Source: Prochlorococcus sp. AG-402-K14 (lineage in GTDB: Bacteria > Cyanobacteriota > Cyanobacteriia > PCC-6307 > Cyanobiaceae). From it: 64,000 nucleotides of DNA. The stretch spans positions 124,001 to 188,000 of the forward strand of contig QCIG01000001.1 of NCBI GenBank assembly GCA_003216815.1. Reading direction: 5' to 3'. Below, one piece after another: positions 52,514 through 63,233 of this stretch. Position numbers and translations under genes: made by a program. How positions within the stretch are numbered: the first letter of the stretch is position 1; each line of letters opens with the position of its first letter. The notes under the pieces are model-generated. The model saw only the letters and a list, made by a program, of their open reading frames with translations. It made no database searches and was not told the origin of the DNA.

Positions 52514-53752
52514 TCAATCTTTCTTTTTTATTATTAAACCAAGCATTCCCAATCTAACTTTTGAAGGAGCAATAGAAAACAATTTAAGCATCACAAGAAA
52601 AAGTCTTGGCAATGGAAGAGTGTTGGTTAAATATCCATACCAATCTTTTCTTGGCAATTTAAAAAAAGTATCAAAAAATGATCTTAAAAGAGATTCATCA
52701 AAACTCATTAGACGTTGAAGTCCAAATTGATAAAGGCGATGTCTTTGAACTAATTCAGTTGTCCATAGGGTTTGCCACCCTCTTCTGGCTATCTGAGATG
52801 TAGGGATCAGGGGATCTTCTTTTATTACTTTTGCTATCTCCTTTGCTAATGACGGTGCTCTTCTTAAAAGGCTCCCAACCATGTATCCGGAAGCGGGATG
52901 AACCATACTGGCTGAACCTCCAAAGGCTAAAAGAGGTTGATCTCTGTAAGGCAAAGGCAAATTCATTGGGAAAAGACAATGCTCTTCATGGATTATTTCC
53001 TCAATTTGAATTCCTTTACAAGCTAATCTTGAATTTAATCTTGCCTTTAATGATTCAAATGAAACTGGAGGGGCACAAGCCAAGGATGTTTCCTCAACAA
53101 AATAACTTCCATCTCCTAAGTCCATAGCATAAAGAAAAGAAGGTGGTTCCTTCAATTGGTTTGCATTTAAGTGATCTGGTCTGAAATCCATTAAAACAAA
53201 ACGATTCTTATTGACGGGTGCAGAACTAAATTTTCCCACCACTCCATATGCGGCCTGCTTAGCAATTTCATCATGTTCAGGTCTTCTTATAAAAGGGGTT
53301 TTATGGCCACTTGCATCAATTACTAGCCTTGCGGAATATTTTTTTCCAGAAGCACAGATAACAATCGTTTCTTTTTCTCTAAAATTGATTTTTTCAACAG
53401 TTTCAACTTGCCAAGACAATCCATTACATCTCTCAAGAAGAGCTTCTTGAAAATTAATTAAATTAAAAAGACCGTAATCGAGATAATGATTAGTACAAAT
53501 ATTTCCCTTATCACTTAATCCATCTCCAAAGAAGCTAACAGTATCCTTCCATCGGTATTTCAATAACTCCTGCATATTTAAAGACTCAAGTTCAGATGCC
53601 CATATCCCATAGGTGTTTGGCCAAGGTTCCAAAGGTGACTTAGAAGCAATTGCTTGAACATCAAGTCCCTGTTGAACCAACTCAGAGGTAATACAAAGAG
53701 CTGCTGGCCCCGCTCCCATAACTAAAACATCAGCACAATTAATTAATTTCAA
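52514..53752 (-). CDS. crtL: Lycopene cyclase (CrtL family)
   Basis: DVLVMGAGPAALCITSELVQQGL, YGIWASELE, ARLVIDASGHKTPF, LAFGGSASMVHPASGYMVGSLLRRAP. Confidence 0.92.
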   Translation of the reverse strand: MKLINCADVLVMGAGPAALCITSELVQQGLDVQAIASKSPLEPWPNTYGIWASELESLNMQELLKYRWKDTVSFFGDGLSDKGNICTNHYLDYGLFNLINFQEALLERCNGLSWQVETVEKINFREKETIVICASGKKYSARLVIDASGHKTPFIRRPEHDEIAKQAAYGVVGKFSSAPVNKNRFVLMDFRPDHLNANQLKEPPSFLYAMDLGDGSYFVEETSLACAPPVSFESLKARLNSRLACKGIQIEEIIHEEHCLFPMNLPLPYRDQPLLAFGGSASMVHPASGYMVGSLLRRAPSLAKEIAKVIKEDPLIPTSQIARRGWQTLWTTELVQRHRLYQFGLQRLMSFDESLLRSFFDTFFKLPRKDWYGYLTNTLPLPRLFLVMLKLFSIAPSKVRLGMLGLIIKKKD

Positions 53753-53755
53753 TTT

Positions 53756-56365
53756 TTATGACATTGGATCAGCATTTATTTCTTGTTCATTTGGGGATGA
53801 TTCTTTGAACACTTCATCATTAATTTGCTCTGGTGGAACTAAAACTACTTCTGATAATTTATCTCCATTATCAAGTTTCTGAATTCTTACCCCTGTTGCA
53901 GCTCTTGATTGTTGAGAAATTTTATCCGCACTGGTTCTTACAATTACTCCTTTTTCACTAACTAATAATAATTCTTCTCCTTTACCTAGAACCCTTAGCC
54001 CCACAAGCTCATCTCCGTCTTTTCTGAATTTTATTGCTCTTAAACCCATGCCTGCTCTCTTTTGCAAACGAAATTGCGTAACAGGAACTCTTTTACCTAG
54101 ACCACTTGCCGAAGCAACAAGTACCCAAGGGCCATCTAATACTGATGATTCATCCTCAAGGTCTTCATCACTTTTATCCACATGATCAGCTAACTCAGTT
54201 GATAAAACATCCATACTTACTAAAGAATCTCCAGGCTTCAAATTCATTGATCTAACCCCTCTGGCTGTTCTACCTAAAGAACGTAATTCAGAGTCATTCA
54301 ATCTAAAATGTATAGTCATTCCATTTTTAGATCCAATCAAAACACTATCTCCAGATTCAGCCAAACGAACCCAGGTCAAAGCATCACCATCCTCTAAACC
54401 TATTGCTATTAAGCCATTTGATCTGATCTTGCTAAAAGCTGAAAGAGGAGTTCTTTTTATATAGCCTCCCCTTGTAAGCATTAATAAATAGTTGTCATCA
54501 TCAAAAGAACTGACCGAGAGCAATGAAGTAATAGCTTCCTCTCTTGGAATCGGAAGCAATTGAACAATAGGAGTTCCTTTTGCAGTTCTACTGCATTGAG
54601 GAACTCTGTAAGCGGGAAGAGCATAGGCAACTCCTCTATCACTGAAAAGAAGGAGGCTATCATGGTCATTACAACTAATAAATTTTTTAACCTCTTCCTC
54701 TCCTTGGCTACGGGTTCCAGCTTTACCTCTAGTTCCTCGACTTGTTGCCTCAAATTCGTTAACGGGCATCCTCTTTAAGTATCCAGTCTCAGTCAACAAA
54801 ACTACTGATCGTTCATTAGCTATTAAATCAATATCCTCAAGGCCTCCTCCAAGATCAAGAATTTTTGTTCTTCTTGGGAAATTATATTTTTCTTTAAGTT
54901 CATTTAATTCTATTTTTGTAATTTCAAATACCCTTTCTTTTCTATTTAAAATATCTTTCAGATCTATTATTTTTGCAACCAAATCCTCATGTTCTAGTCT
55001 TATTTTATCTGCTTCTAAAGCTGTAAGACGTCTTAATTGCATCTGTAAAATCGCATCAGATTGAATATCAGTAAGGCCATGAAGTTCCTTTAATTTATTT
55101 TTTGCTGTAGCGGAATCAGAAGCTGATCTAATAAGACTAATTATTTCATCTAGCTGATCAAGTGCTAATAGCAATCCAAGTAAAATATGATCTCTATTTT
55201 CCGCTTTCTTTAATAGATATTTAGTTCTTTTTTCGATAGTTTCTACTCTAAATTCTAAAAATACTTGTAACATCTTTCTAAGGGATAATATAACCGGTTC
55301 TCCATTAACTAATGAAAGCATATTTGCACTAAAATTTGTCTGCAAAGGGGTTAGTTTAAACAAGTTATTTAAAACAACCTGAGGATATGAATCTCTTCTT
55401 AATTCAACAACAATTCTCATTCCATCTCTATCACTTTCATCTCTTATATCAGCAATGCCTTCAAGTTTTTTATCATTGACCATATCAGCTATTCGCTCTA
55501 TCAATGCTGCTTTGTTTGTTTGATATGGAAGTTCAGTAATTATTACAGCATCTCTATCTGGCCTTCCTGGATTTTCAATAGTTTCAATTTCAGCAACTCC
55601 ACGCATTGTTATTGAACCTCTACCAGAAATATATGTTTCTTTAATTCCACTTCTACCGAGTATCTGACCTCCTGTAGGGAAGTCTGGTCCTTTAATTATA
55701 TTCATTAATTCTATTTCTTCCAAATCAGGATTAGAAATAAGAGCCATCAATCCATCGATCAACTCAACCAAATTATGGGGAGGTATGTTAGTAGCCATAC
55801 CTACTGCTATTCCAGAAGAGCCATTTAGCAATAGTTGAGGAATTCTTGCAGGCAATACAGTTGGTTCTTGCTGAGAGCCATCAAAATTATCTGCAAAATC
55901 AACAGTTTCAGATTCAATATCTTCAAGCAAGCTATCAGTAGTTAAAGATTGCAATCTGGATTCGGTATATCTCATTGCAGCAGGCGGATCATTATCAACA
56001 GATCCAAAATTCCCATGCCCATCAATCAAAGGCATTTGCATTGAAAAATCTTGAGCCATCCTTACAAGAGCGTCATAGACAGCGGTATCCCCATGAGGAT
56101 GGTATTTACCTAGAACCTCTCCTACTACTCGTGCACATTTTCTGTATGGCCTATCACTAGTAAGGCCTAGTTCATACATCGCATAAAGAATTCTTCGATG
56201 AACAGGCTTCAGGCCATCTCTCGAGTCAGGCAATGCTCTTCCAACAATCACGCTCATCGCGTATTCCAGATAGGAACGCGACATTTCGTTTCTCAAGTCA
56301 GTCTGGATGATCCGGTCGTCGGATTCCCCGGGACCAGAGCTATTAGGTCCCAATGGATCAGCCAT
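53756..56365 (-). CDS. gyrA: DNA gyrase subunit A
   Basis: [62 protein letters not shown] catalytic Tyr, C-terminal GyrA beta-pinwheel repeats. Confidence 0.96.
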   Translation of the reverse strand: MADPLGPNSSGPGESDDRIIQTDLRNEMSRSYLEYAMSVIVGRALPDSRDGLKPVHRRILYAMYELGLTSDRPYRKCARVVGEVLGKYHPHGDTAVYDALVRMAQDFSMQMPLIDGHGNFGSVDNDPPAAMRYTESRLQSLTTDSLLEDIESETVDFADNFDGSQQEPTVLPARIPQLLLNGSSGIAVGMATNIPPHNLVELIDGLMALISNPDLEEIELMNIIKGPDFPTGGQILGRSGIKETYISGRGSITMRGVAEIETIENPGRPDRDAVIITELPYQTNKAALIERIADMVNDKKLEGIADIRDESDRDGMRIVVELRRDSYPQVVLNNLFKLTPLQTNFSANMLSLVNGEPVILSLRKMLQVFLEFRVETIEKRTKYLLKKAENRDHILLGLLLALDQLDEIISLIRSASDSATAKNKLKELHGLTDIQSDAILQMQLRRLTALEADKIRLEHEDLVAKIIDLKDILNRKERVFEITKIELNELKEKYNFPRRTKILDLGGGLEDIDLIANERSVVLLTETGYLKRMPVNEFEATSRGTRGKAGTRSQGEEEVKKFISCNDHDSLLLFSDRGVAYALPAYRVPQCSRTAKGTPIVQLLPIPREEAITSLLSVSSFDDDNYLLMLTRGGYIKRTPLSAFSKIRSNGLIAIGLEDGDALTWVRLAESGDSVLIGSKNGMTIHFRLNDSELRSLGRTARGVRSMNLKPGDSLVSMDVLSTELADHVDKSDEDLEDESSVLDGPWVLVASASGLGKRVPVTQFRLQKRAGMGLRAIKFRKDGDELVGLRVLGKGEELLLVSEKGVIVRTSADKISQQSRAATGVRIQKLDNGDKLSEVVLVPPEQINDEVFKESSPNEQEINADPMS

Positions 56366-56619
56366 GTATTAGGGTTTTACCAATTATAAGAACATCTGAG
56401 CATTAAGAAACCTTTTAGAGTAAATAACCATATAACTGAAAGTAAATCACCTCTAATCAAATCAAGAATAACAAAATCATGAATTAATTTTTTTCAAATA
56501 CTCAATAAATCAACAGTTCAGTAGCAAGAAAATCAGCAAAATCTTGATTATCTATTCCCAACATTTGCTCAATTTGGCACTTCAGTTGGTAGTTTGACGA
56601 GAACTTATAAAATTTAGGT

Positions 56620-57783
56620 GTGAATTTTCAACTAGGTCGCACCAAAACTGTTCGAAGAGCCTACGGAATCGATGAAATAGCATTGGTACCAGGCGGCAGA
56701 ACAGTTGACCCTGAAATTACAAAGACAAATTGGGAAATCGGAGGGCTTGAGAGAGATATTCCAATCATCGCTAGTGCAATGGATGGGGTTGTCGATGTAA
56801 ATATGGCAATTGCCCTTTCTAAGTTAGGAGCTCTAGGTGTACTAAATCTAGAAGGAGTGCAAACCAGGTATGAAGATCCTGAGTCTGTTTTAACTAAAAT
56901 ACGGTCAACAGGGAAAGAGGAATTTGTTCCTCTAATGCAAGAAATTTATAAACAACCAATAAAAGAAGACTTAATTTCAAAGAGAATTAAAGAAATAAAA
57001 GAAGGAGGAGGCATTGCTGCTGTAAGCGGAACACCAATAGCTGCAATTAAATTTAGAGATTTAATTAAAGATTCAGGAGCAGACTTATTTTTTCTTCAAG
57101 CAACAGTAGTTTCTACAGAACATTTAGGCAAAAAAGATAGTAAAAACCTAGACCTCTATGATCTTTGCAAAAACATTGACATCCCAGTTGCAGTTGGTAA
57201 TTGCGTTACTTATGAAGTTTCTTTGAAGCTAATGAGAGCTGGAGCAGCTGCTGTAATGGTTGGAATCGGTCCTGGAGCAGCATGTACATCAAGAGGAGTA
57301 TTAGGCGTTGGCATTCCTCAAGCAACTGCTATTTCTGATTGTTCTGCTGCAAGGGATGATTTCGAAAAAGAAAGCGGCAGATATGTTCCAATTATTGCTG
57401 ATGGTGGAATTATCACAGGTGGAGATATTTGCAAATGCATAGCTTGTGGTGCCGACTCAGTAATGATTGGATCCCCAATTGCGAGAGCAAAAGAAGCCCC
57501 AGGCAAAGGTTTTCATTGGGGTATGGCAACTCCAAGCCCTGTCCTTCCAAGAGGAACAAGAATTAAAGTAGGAACAACAGGAAGTTTACAAAGTATTCTT
57601 TGTGGCCCAGCAATTCTTGATGATGGAACACATAATTTATTAGGAGCAATCAAAACCTCAATGGGAACATTAGGAGCAACGAATATAAAAGAAATGCAGA
57701 AAGTTGAGGTAGTTATTGCTCCTTCTTTGTTAACAGAAGGCAAGGTTTACCAAAAAGCACAACAACTTGGAATGGGTAAATAA
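56620..57783 (+). CDS. guaB: IMP dehydrogenase (GuaB family)
   Basis: PIIASAMDGVVDVNMAIALSKLGALGVLN, VGIGPGAACTSRGVLGVGIPQATA, IIADGGIITGGDICKCIACGAD; GTG start. Confidence 0.93.
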   Translation: MNFQLGRTKTVRRAYGIDEIALVPGGRTVDPEITKTNWEIGGLERDIPIIASAMDGVVDVNMAIALSKLGALGVLNLEGVQTRYEDPESVLTKIRSTGKEEFVPLMQEIYKQPIKEDLISKRIKEIKEGGGIAAVSGTPIAAIKFRDLIKDSGADLFFLQATVVSTEHLGKKDSKNLDLYDLCKNIDIPVAVGNCVTYEVSLKLMRAGAAAVMVGIGPGAACTSRGVLGVGIPQATAISDCSAARDDFEKESGRYVPIIADGGIITGGDICKCIACGADSVMIGSPIARAKEAPGKGFHWGMATPSPVLPRGTRIKVGTTGSLQSILCGPAILDDGTHNLLGAIKTSMGTLGATNIKEMQKVEVVIAPSLLTEGKVYQKAQQLGMGK

Positions 57784-57828
57784 AGATACTGAAAGATTTC
57801 AGAATTTAATTCAAGGGCTAGGATTGAG

Positions 57829-57890
57829 TAGTGAGAGCCTTTGCTCTCGCACTCCTCACACAAACAAATGCCCGACTTGTTCGGGTTTTT
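57829..57890 (+). ncRNA. yfr1: Yfr1 cyanobacterial regulatory small RNA
   Basis: 5' hairpin GTGAGAGC-CTTT-GCTCTCGC (57831-57850), single-stranded conserved motif ACTCCTCACAC (57851-57861), then terminator CCCGA-CTTGT-TCGGG-TTTTT (57871-57890); guaB/trxA context typical of Yfr1. Confidence 0.93.
57871..57890 (+). terminator. Rho-independent terminator of Yfr1
   Basis: CCCGA/TCGGG stem, 5-nt loop, followed by TTTTT. Confidence 0.85.
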
Positions 57891-57999
57891 CTAATTCAAA
57901 TAACACAAATCAATATTCAAACTTCGTTTAAAAATGGCAGCAAAACTTTTTATAGGCAAAATACAATTGTTATGATTTAGTTCTTAAGATTTCTAAGGT

Positions 58000-58323
58000 A
58001 TGTCCACAGCTTCTGCCGTAACTGATTCCTCCTTCGAACAAGAAGTACTCCAGAGCGACGTACCTGTTTTGGTTGATTTTTGGGCACCTTGGTGTGGGCC
58101 TTGCAGAATGGTCGCACCAATTGTTGAGGAAATCTCAAAGGATTTTGAAGGAAAAATTAAAGTTTTCAAATTGAACACTGATGAAAACCCTAATGTTGCC
58201 AGTCAGTATGGAATCAGGAGCATTCCAACTTTGATGATATTTAAAGGCGGGCAAAAAGTTGATACTGTTGTTGGAGCAGTTCCAAAAGCAACACTCTCTG
58301 GAACAATCTCCAAACATCTTTAA
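58000..58323 (+). CDS. trxA: Thioredoxin
   Basis: [39 protein letters not shown]. Confidence 0.97.
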   Translation: MSTASAVTDSSFEQEVLQSDVPVLVDFWAPWCGPCRMVAPIVEEISKDFEGKIKVFKLNTDENPNVASQYGIRSIPTLMIFKGGQKVDTVVGAVPKATLSGTISKHL

Positions 58324-58385
58324 TTTCATATAAGCGAATTTATTTTTAAAAACCGATCCAATGATTCTTAGTTAAGTCCAGTCCA

Positions 58386-59015
58386 ATGCCAAAAATTGGA
58401 TTAATCGATTATGGAATGGGTAATCTTTTTTCCGTACAACAAGCCTTTAAAAGGCTTGATCAACCAGTAGATGTTGTTTGTGATATTAAATCACTCAAAA
58501 CTTGTGATGCTTTAATTCTTCCTGGTGTAGGGGCTTTTGATCCTGCAATGACCAATTTAAGCAATACTGATTTAATCCCTTCAATAATTGATTGGGTAAA
58601 TAATGGCAAACCTCTTCTAGGCATTTGCTTAGGATTACAGCTTTTATTTGAGAGTAGTGATGAGGGGAAATTAAGAGGCTTGGGAGTTTTGAAGGGGCAT
58701 ATTCGTAGATTACCCGAAGAAAAGAATGAACGAATTCCTCATATAGGTTGGTCTCCAATAAATAAGATAAATAAATGTCCAATTCTAGAAGATTATCCTG
58801 ATTCTAATTGGATGTATTTCGTACATTCATACTCCGCATGCCCTTTAGAACCAAAAGATACAGTAGCCACGACAAGTTTTGGCTCTACTGAGGTTACATC
58901 AATTGTCTGGCATAAAAATACTGGTGCATGTCAATTTCATCCCGAAAAATCTGGAATTGCAGGGCAGAAACTTATTTTTAATTGGATTAAGTGGTTGAAA
59001 CAAACAAAATTTTAA
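58386..59015 (+). CDS. hisH: Imidazole glycerol phosphate synthase glutamine amidotransferase subunit
   Basis: IGLIDYGMGNLFSVQQAF, LPGVGAFDPAM, KPLLGICLGLQLLFESS, CQFHPEKSG. Confidence 0.96.
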   Translation: MPKIGLIDYGMGNLFSVQQAFKRLDQPVDVVCDIKSLKTCDALILPGVGAFDPAMTNLSNTDLIPSIIDWVNNGKPLLGICLGLQLLFESSDEGKLRGLGVLKGHIRRLPEEKNERIPHIGWSPINKINKCPILEDYPDSNWMYFVHSYSACPLEPKDTVATTSFGSTEVTSIVWHKNTGACQFHPEKSGIAGQKLIFNWIKWLKQTKF

Positions 59016-59016
59016 T

Positions 59017-59652
59017 TTGAAAGGGAAACTAAAACTTATTTCTGGACAAAGAATAGAAAGTCCTCTCAATCAAAGAACAAGGCCTACTACCTCAAAAGTA
59101 AGAGAGGCAATAATTAATATGTTTGGCAACCAACTCGAAGGTAAAAGTTGGCTAGATCTTTGTTGTGGAAGTGGAGTAATGGCATGCGAGGCTCTTCAAA
59201 AAGGAGTAAAAAGAATCCTTGCAATTGAAAAGCAAAGGGTAACCGCCCAAATATGCAAAAAGAATCTTACATTTGTATCTAATTCACTTGATCATTCCTT
59301 TCATATTGAAGTCAAATGTAGAGAAATCATCTCATTTCTAAAAAAAGGTCCAAAAGATAAAAAAATTGAATTTATTAAAGATTTTCCAAATTCTGAACAA
59401 AGGTTTGATTTTGTTTTTCTTGACCCTCCCTACGAATCCAACTTATATGAAATATCTCAAGAACTTTTATTGTTAAAGAAATGGATTAAAAATACATCAA
59501 CACTGATCTGCGAATGCTCGTCAAAATCACTACCAAGAATACATAATGGTTGGGAATTAAATAAAGAAAAATCTTATGGAAGCACTTCTCTTCTAATCCT
59601 TACTCCCAATCGGGCATTGAACTACTTCGACGATACTGATTCCATGCACTAA
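59017..59652 (+). CDS. rsmD: 16S rRNA (guanine966-N2)-methyltransferase RsmD family
   Basis: [57 protein letters not shown] start. Confidence 0.92.
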
Positions 59653-59719
59653 CGAAAAGGCCTAATAATGTTATGGGAACTAGTCCAAGAACAATCCCAC
59701 ATAGGAGGGGTTCAATCAT
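59600..59719 (-). CDS. petG: Cytochrome b6-f complex subunit V (PetG), 39 aa; absent from the ORF track
   Basis: Reverse-complement translation [39 protein letters not shown], matching the recognisable PetG sequence; overlaps the rsmD 3' end antisense by 53 nt. Confidence 0.96.
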
Positions 59720-59775
59720 TGGATCGCGGTTTTCAAAAGAACTAGTAACAATTGTTTCATGTCAAAGAGGTTTTA

Positions 59776-60165
59776 GTGAATACTCCGTCATCAAAAGCAT
59801 TAATAGATCAGAACCAAAAGATTAGCTCTTGGCGAAGATTCTTTTTATCTTTTGCCACTGTCTTTTTCCTTATCCTTCTTTGGTCAATAGGAAATTTCAA
59901 AAAGGAACCATTCATAACTGAAACTTTATCTATTAAAGGCGATGCTTTATCTGGGAGCAAATTATTCAAAATCAATTGTGTCGGTTGTCATGGAATTTCG
60001 GCACAGGGTTTTGTAGGGCCTGACCTTCACGAAGTAACAAAAGAATTGAGTGACAAAAAGATTATTAATCAAGTTATTCGAGGTTTGACTCCACCAATGC
60101 CAAGTTTTGAAATCGAACCTCAATCAATGGCTGATCTATTGGCATATATGCATTCTCTAAATTAA
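59776..60165 (+). CDS. cytM: Class I c-type cytochrome, cytochrome cM type (ORF track starts at TTG 59752; GTG 59776 with AAAGAGG upstream is a better start)
   Basis: Single N-terminal TM anchor FFLSFATVFFLILLWSIG, heme motif CVGCH, axial-Met region TPPMPSF, ADLLAYMHSL. Confidence 0.85.
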   Translation: MNTPSSKALIDQNQKISSWRRFFLSFATVFFLILLWSIGNFKKEPFITETLSIKGDALSGSKLFKINCVGCHGISAQGFVGPDLHEVTKELSDKKIINQVIRGLTPPMPSFEIEPQSMADLLAYMHSLN

Positions 60166-60167
60166 TT

Positions 60168-60905
60168 GTGACAACTAAAAAAACTCTAATAGTAGTACTT
60201 GTTGAACCTGCAGGATCAATCAACATAGGGAGCGTTGCTAGATTATGTGAAAATTTTTGTGTTAATGAACTAAGGCTAGTTTCTCCAAAATGTGATTATT
60301 TAGCTATAGAAGCAAGAAACATGGCTGTAAAAGGAAAAAAGATATTAGAAGAAGCAAGAGTATATGAGAATCTAAATTCAGCACTTGCAGACTGCTCAAG
60401 AATTATTGCTACTTGTGGAAGGAAAGATCACGGAGAAATTCCTCTTAATTCAAACAAAAATGCACTTTGCTGGGCGCTTGAATCAAAAAGAGAAGAAGCA
60501 ATAGCTTTGGTTTTTGGAAGAGAGGATAGAGGCCTATCTAATGAAGAGCTTTTAAAAGCAAATAAAGTAATCAGTCTTAATACAAGTAAAATTTATCCAT
60601 CACTAAATCTCTCACATGCAGTAGCAATAGTTCTTCATCAATTTAATCAATTAAATGAGATAGATTTAATTCAAACTAGTAGAATCAGAAGTAAACCTGC
60701 GAACTTAATTAAATTAGAAGATTGTATTAATGATGCTGGTAATCTCTTACTTGATATTGGTTTCTTAATGAAACATACTTATAAAGCTAAAATGACAAAA
60801 ATCAAACAATTGCTTCTAAGAGCCGAAATAAAAGATGATGAAGTTGCACTAATAAGAGGAATAATCAGTCAAACCAGATGGGCAATTAAAAATAAAAATG
60901 ATTAA
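60168..60905 (+). CDS. TrmH/TrmJ-family SPOUT RNA methyltransferase
   Basis: VVLVEPAGSINIGSVARLCENF, LVFGREDRGLSNEEL, SLNLSHAVAIVLHQF; GTG start. Confidence 0.9.
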   Translation: MTTKKTLIVVLVEPAGSINIGSVARLCENFCVNELRLVSPKCDYLAIEARNMAVKGKKILEEARVYENLNSALADCSRIIATCGRKDHGEIPLNSNKNALCWALESKREEAIALVFGREDRGLSNEELLKANKVISLNTSKIYPSLNLSHAVAIVLHQFNQLNEIDLIQTSRIRSKPANLIKLEDCINDAGNLLLDIGFLMKHTYKAKMTKIKQLLLRAEIKDDEVALIRGIISQTRWAIKNKND

Positions 60906-60959
60906 TTAAAATAAAAAGCTAGAATAAATAGGAAAGATTTATATTATTGGATTTATAAA

Positions 60960-62018
60960 GTGAAAAATCATCTCAAAATAATAACTAACATAATTTTAGC
61001 AAGCATAAGCTTATCAGTTTTACTTGGTAGTATGCTAAGAATTATTGGTCCCATTTACCAAAATAATAAAATACAAAGAAAAACTAATTTAATAAGTAAA
61101 TCAAGAAGATCAAATAACAAAGATTTACTTATTATAAAATCGGACTTATCTCTATTTCGCTCTAATAAATTAAATAGATTTAAAAGGCTAGAAAAGCTCA
61201 TCAAAAGATGGGAGTCTCTCATAATGAAAAATTCAGATTTAGATGTTAGTTGTTTTTTCTTATCATTAGATAATCAGGTTTATGCAGAAGTAAATTCTGA
61301 GTTAAAACTTCCTGCGGCAAGTAGCATAAAGGTTCCTATATTAATTGTTTTACTCACAATGATTGATAGTGGGGAAATATTTTGGAATGAGCAATTGAAA
61401 CTTACAAAAGATAGCATTGGTGGTGGAGCAGGCTGGATGGCTTATCAAGAAATAGGTGCCGAATTCCCAGTTTTCGAAGTGGCCACCGAAATGATTAGAG
61501 TAAGTGACAATACAGCAACCAATTTATTAATAAAACGACTAGGAGGAATAAAAATCATTAATCAGAAATTTAATGAAATTGGATTAAAAAATACACAAAT
61601 AAACAATTTACTGCCTGATCTGGGTGGAACAAATCTTACATCTACAAAGGATCTATCTTTAGCAATTGCTCTAGTGGATAGTGGTTATCTCCTTAAAGTT
61701 ACTTCTAGAGATATTTTCAGAGAAATAATGGGAAAGTCAAAAACAAATACCTTAATACCCTCTGGAATATTAAGAGGTCTTGGGAAAGAAACTAGAGATA
61801 GTGACTATCATCTTTCAATAAAAGGGTATTTAGTCCACAACAAAACTGGTGATATTGGTATCTCATATTCAGATACTGCTCTAATTCAAACTCCTCAAAA
61901 TTCAAGGGCATTTGCAAGTTTCATAGTCAAAGGACCATTTAATGATCCAAGATCTCCTGAGTTGATAAGAAATTTATCGGCAGAATTAATTCCTTTTTTA
62001 GTGCAAGACCAAAAATAA
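60960..62018 (+). CDS. Serine hydrolase, class A beta-lactamase-like
   Basis: LPAASSIKVPILIVLL (SxxK), RVSDNTATNLLI (SDN), HNKTGDIG (KTG). Confidence 0.88.
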   Translation: MKNHLKIITNIILASISLSVLLGSMLRIIGPIYQNNKIQRKTNLISKSRRSNNKDLLIIKSDLSLFRSNKLNRFKRLEKLIKRWESLIMKNSDLDVSCFFLSLDNQVYAEVNSELKLPAASSIKVPILIVLLTMIDSGEIFWNEQLKLTKDSIGGGAGWMAYQEIGAEFPVFEVATEMIRVSDNTATNLLIKRLGGIKIINQKFNEIGLKNTQINNLLPDLGGTNLTSTKDLSLAIALVDSGYLLKVTSRDIFREIMGKSKTNTLIPSGILRGLGKETRDSDYHLSIKGYLVHNKTGDIGISYSDTALIQTPQNSRAFASFIVKGPFNDPRSPELIRNLSAELIPFLVQDQK

Positions 62019-62144
62019 AGTAATCCAAATTAGAGTTTTTCTGGACTTATAAATAAAATTGCTTTTCATTATCGTTTTTTTTTTGGACTTTATGATTTTA
62101 AAGAGACCTGGTTATGAAACAATCTTGTAACTAGTATTAAGAAA

Positions 62145-63233
62145 GTGAGTTCAACTAGAAAACGCAGAGTTTTTCCTTTCACTTCAGTGATTGGGCAAGA
62201 GGAAATGAAGCTAGCGCTTCTTTTAAATGTTATCGACCCTAGGATTGGCGGAGTAATGATAATGGGAGATAGAGGGACTGGTAAGTCAACCACAATAAGA
62301 GCACTTGCGGATCTCCTACCTGCTATTGAAGTTGTTGATGGCGACCCTTATAACAGTTCTCTTGATGATCCAGACCTTCAAAGTAATGATGTCAGAGAAA
62401 GAATAGAAAGTGGTGGTGATATTCAAAAAGGTGCAAAACAAGTGCCTATGGTTGATCTTCCTTTGGGGGCTACTGAAGACAGGCTTTGTGGAACTATTGA
62501 TATTGAAAAGGCACTTAGCGAGGGTGTTAGAGCTTTTGAGCCAGGTCTTCTTGCGAAAGCTAATAGAGGATTGCTTTATGTTGACGAAGTCAATCTATTA
62601 GATGACCACCTTGTGGACGTACTTCTTGACTCTGCTGCTTCAGGTTGGAATACAGTAGAAAGAGAAGGGATTTCTGTGCGCCATCCTGCAAGGTTTGTAC
62701 TTATTGGTTCTGGCAACCCAGAGGAAGGAGAATTAAGGCCTCAGTTACTTGATCGTTTTGGAATGAGTGTAGAAGTAAGGACAGTAAGAGAAGCAAAACT
62801 TCGCGTTCAAGTTGTTGATCAACGCACCGCCTTTGATAATAATCCTGAGGCTTTTAGCGATTCGGTTCAGGGAAATCAAGCCTCCCTTCAACAAAAAGTG
62901 GTTGATGCTCAAAATTTACTTAACCAAGTTACCATCGATGAAGATCTGAGACTTAAAATATCAGCTGTTTGTGGTGAACTTGATGTTGACGGACTTAGAG
63001 GTGACATCGTTACAAATAGAGCTGCTAGAGCTCTAGCAGCTTTTGAAGGAAGAAAGGATGTCACTGAAGAGGATATAGCTCGAGTTGTATCAACAGCTTT
63101 AAGACACAGACTTAGAAAAGACCCTCTAGAACAAGTTGATTCTGGAGATAGAGTTATAAAAGCTTTTTGCAAAGTATTCGAACGGAATGAAAATAATGAT
63201 GTATCTGAATTTGAACTGGCCACGACAAATTAA
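62145..63233 (+). CDS. chlI: Magnesium chelatase subunit ChlI
   Basis: RRVFPFTSVIGQEEMKLALLLNVIDPRIGGVMIMGDRGTGKSTTIRALADLLP, LLYVDEVNLLDDHLVDVLLDSA; GTG start. Confidence 0.97.
   Translation: MSSTRKRRVFPFTSVIGQEEMKLALLLNVIDPRIGGVMIMGDRGTGKSTTIRALADLLPAIEVVDGDPYNSSLDDPDLQSNDVRERIESGGDIQKGAKQVPMVDLPLGATEDRLCGTIDIEKALSEGVRAFEPGLLAKANRGLLYVDEVNLLDDHLVDVLLDSAASGWNTVEREGISVRHPARFVLIGSGNPEEGELRPQLLDRFGMSVEVRTVREAKLRVQVVDQRTAFDNNPEAFSDSVQGNQASLQQKVVDAQNLLNQVTIDEDLRLKISAVCGELDVDGLRGDIVTNRAARALAAFEGRKDVTEEDIARVVSTALRHRLRKDPLEQVDSGDRVIKAFCKVFERNENNDVSEFELATTN

Noticed and set aside
52831-53127. 98-aa plus-strand ORF within crtL
   Set aside because: Antisense to the crtL coding frame; no recognisable domain.
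53756-56365. Thr at the GyrA quinolone-determining position (GDTAVYD) as a resistance mutation
   Set aside because: Natural variation at this position is likely in this lineage; no evidence of selection.
60960-62018. Beta-lactamase-like protein as an antibiotic-resistance gene
   Set aside because: SxxK/SDN/KTG motifs are present, but the core chromosomal context (between trmH-like and chlI) suggests a housekeeping serine hydrolase; no mobile context.
62909-63223. 104-aa minus-strand ORF within chlI
   Set aside because: Ser/Leu-rich shadow of chlI; not a plausible protein.
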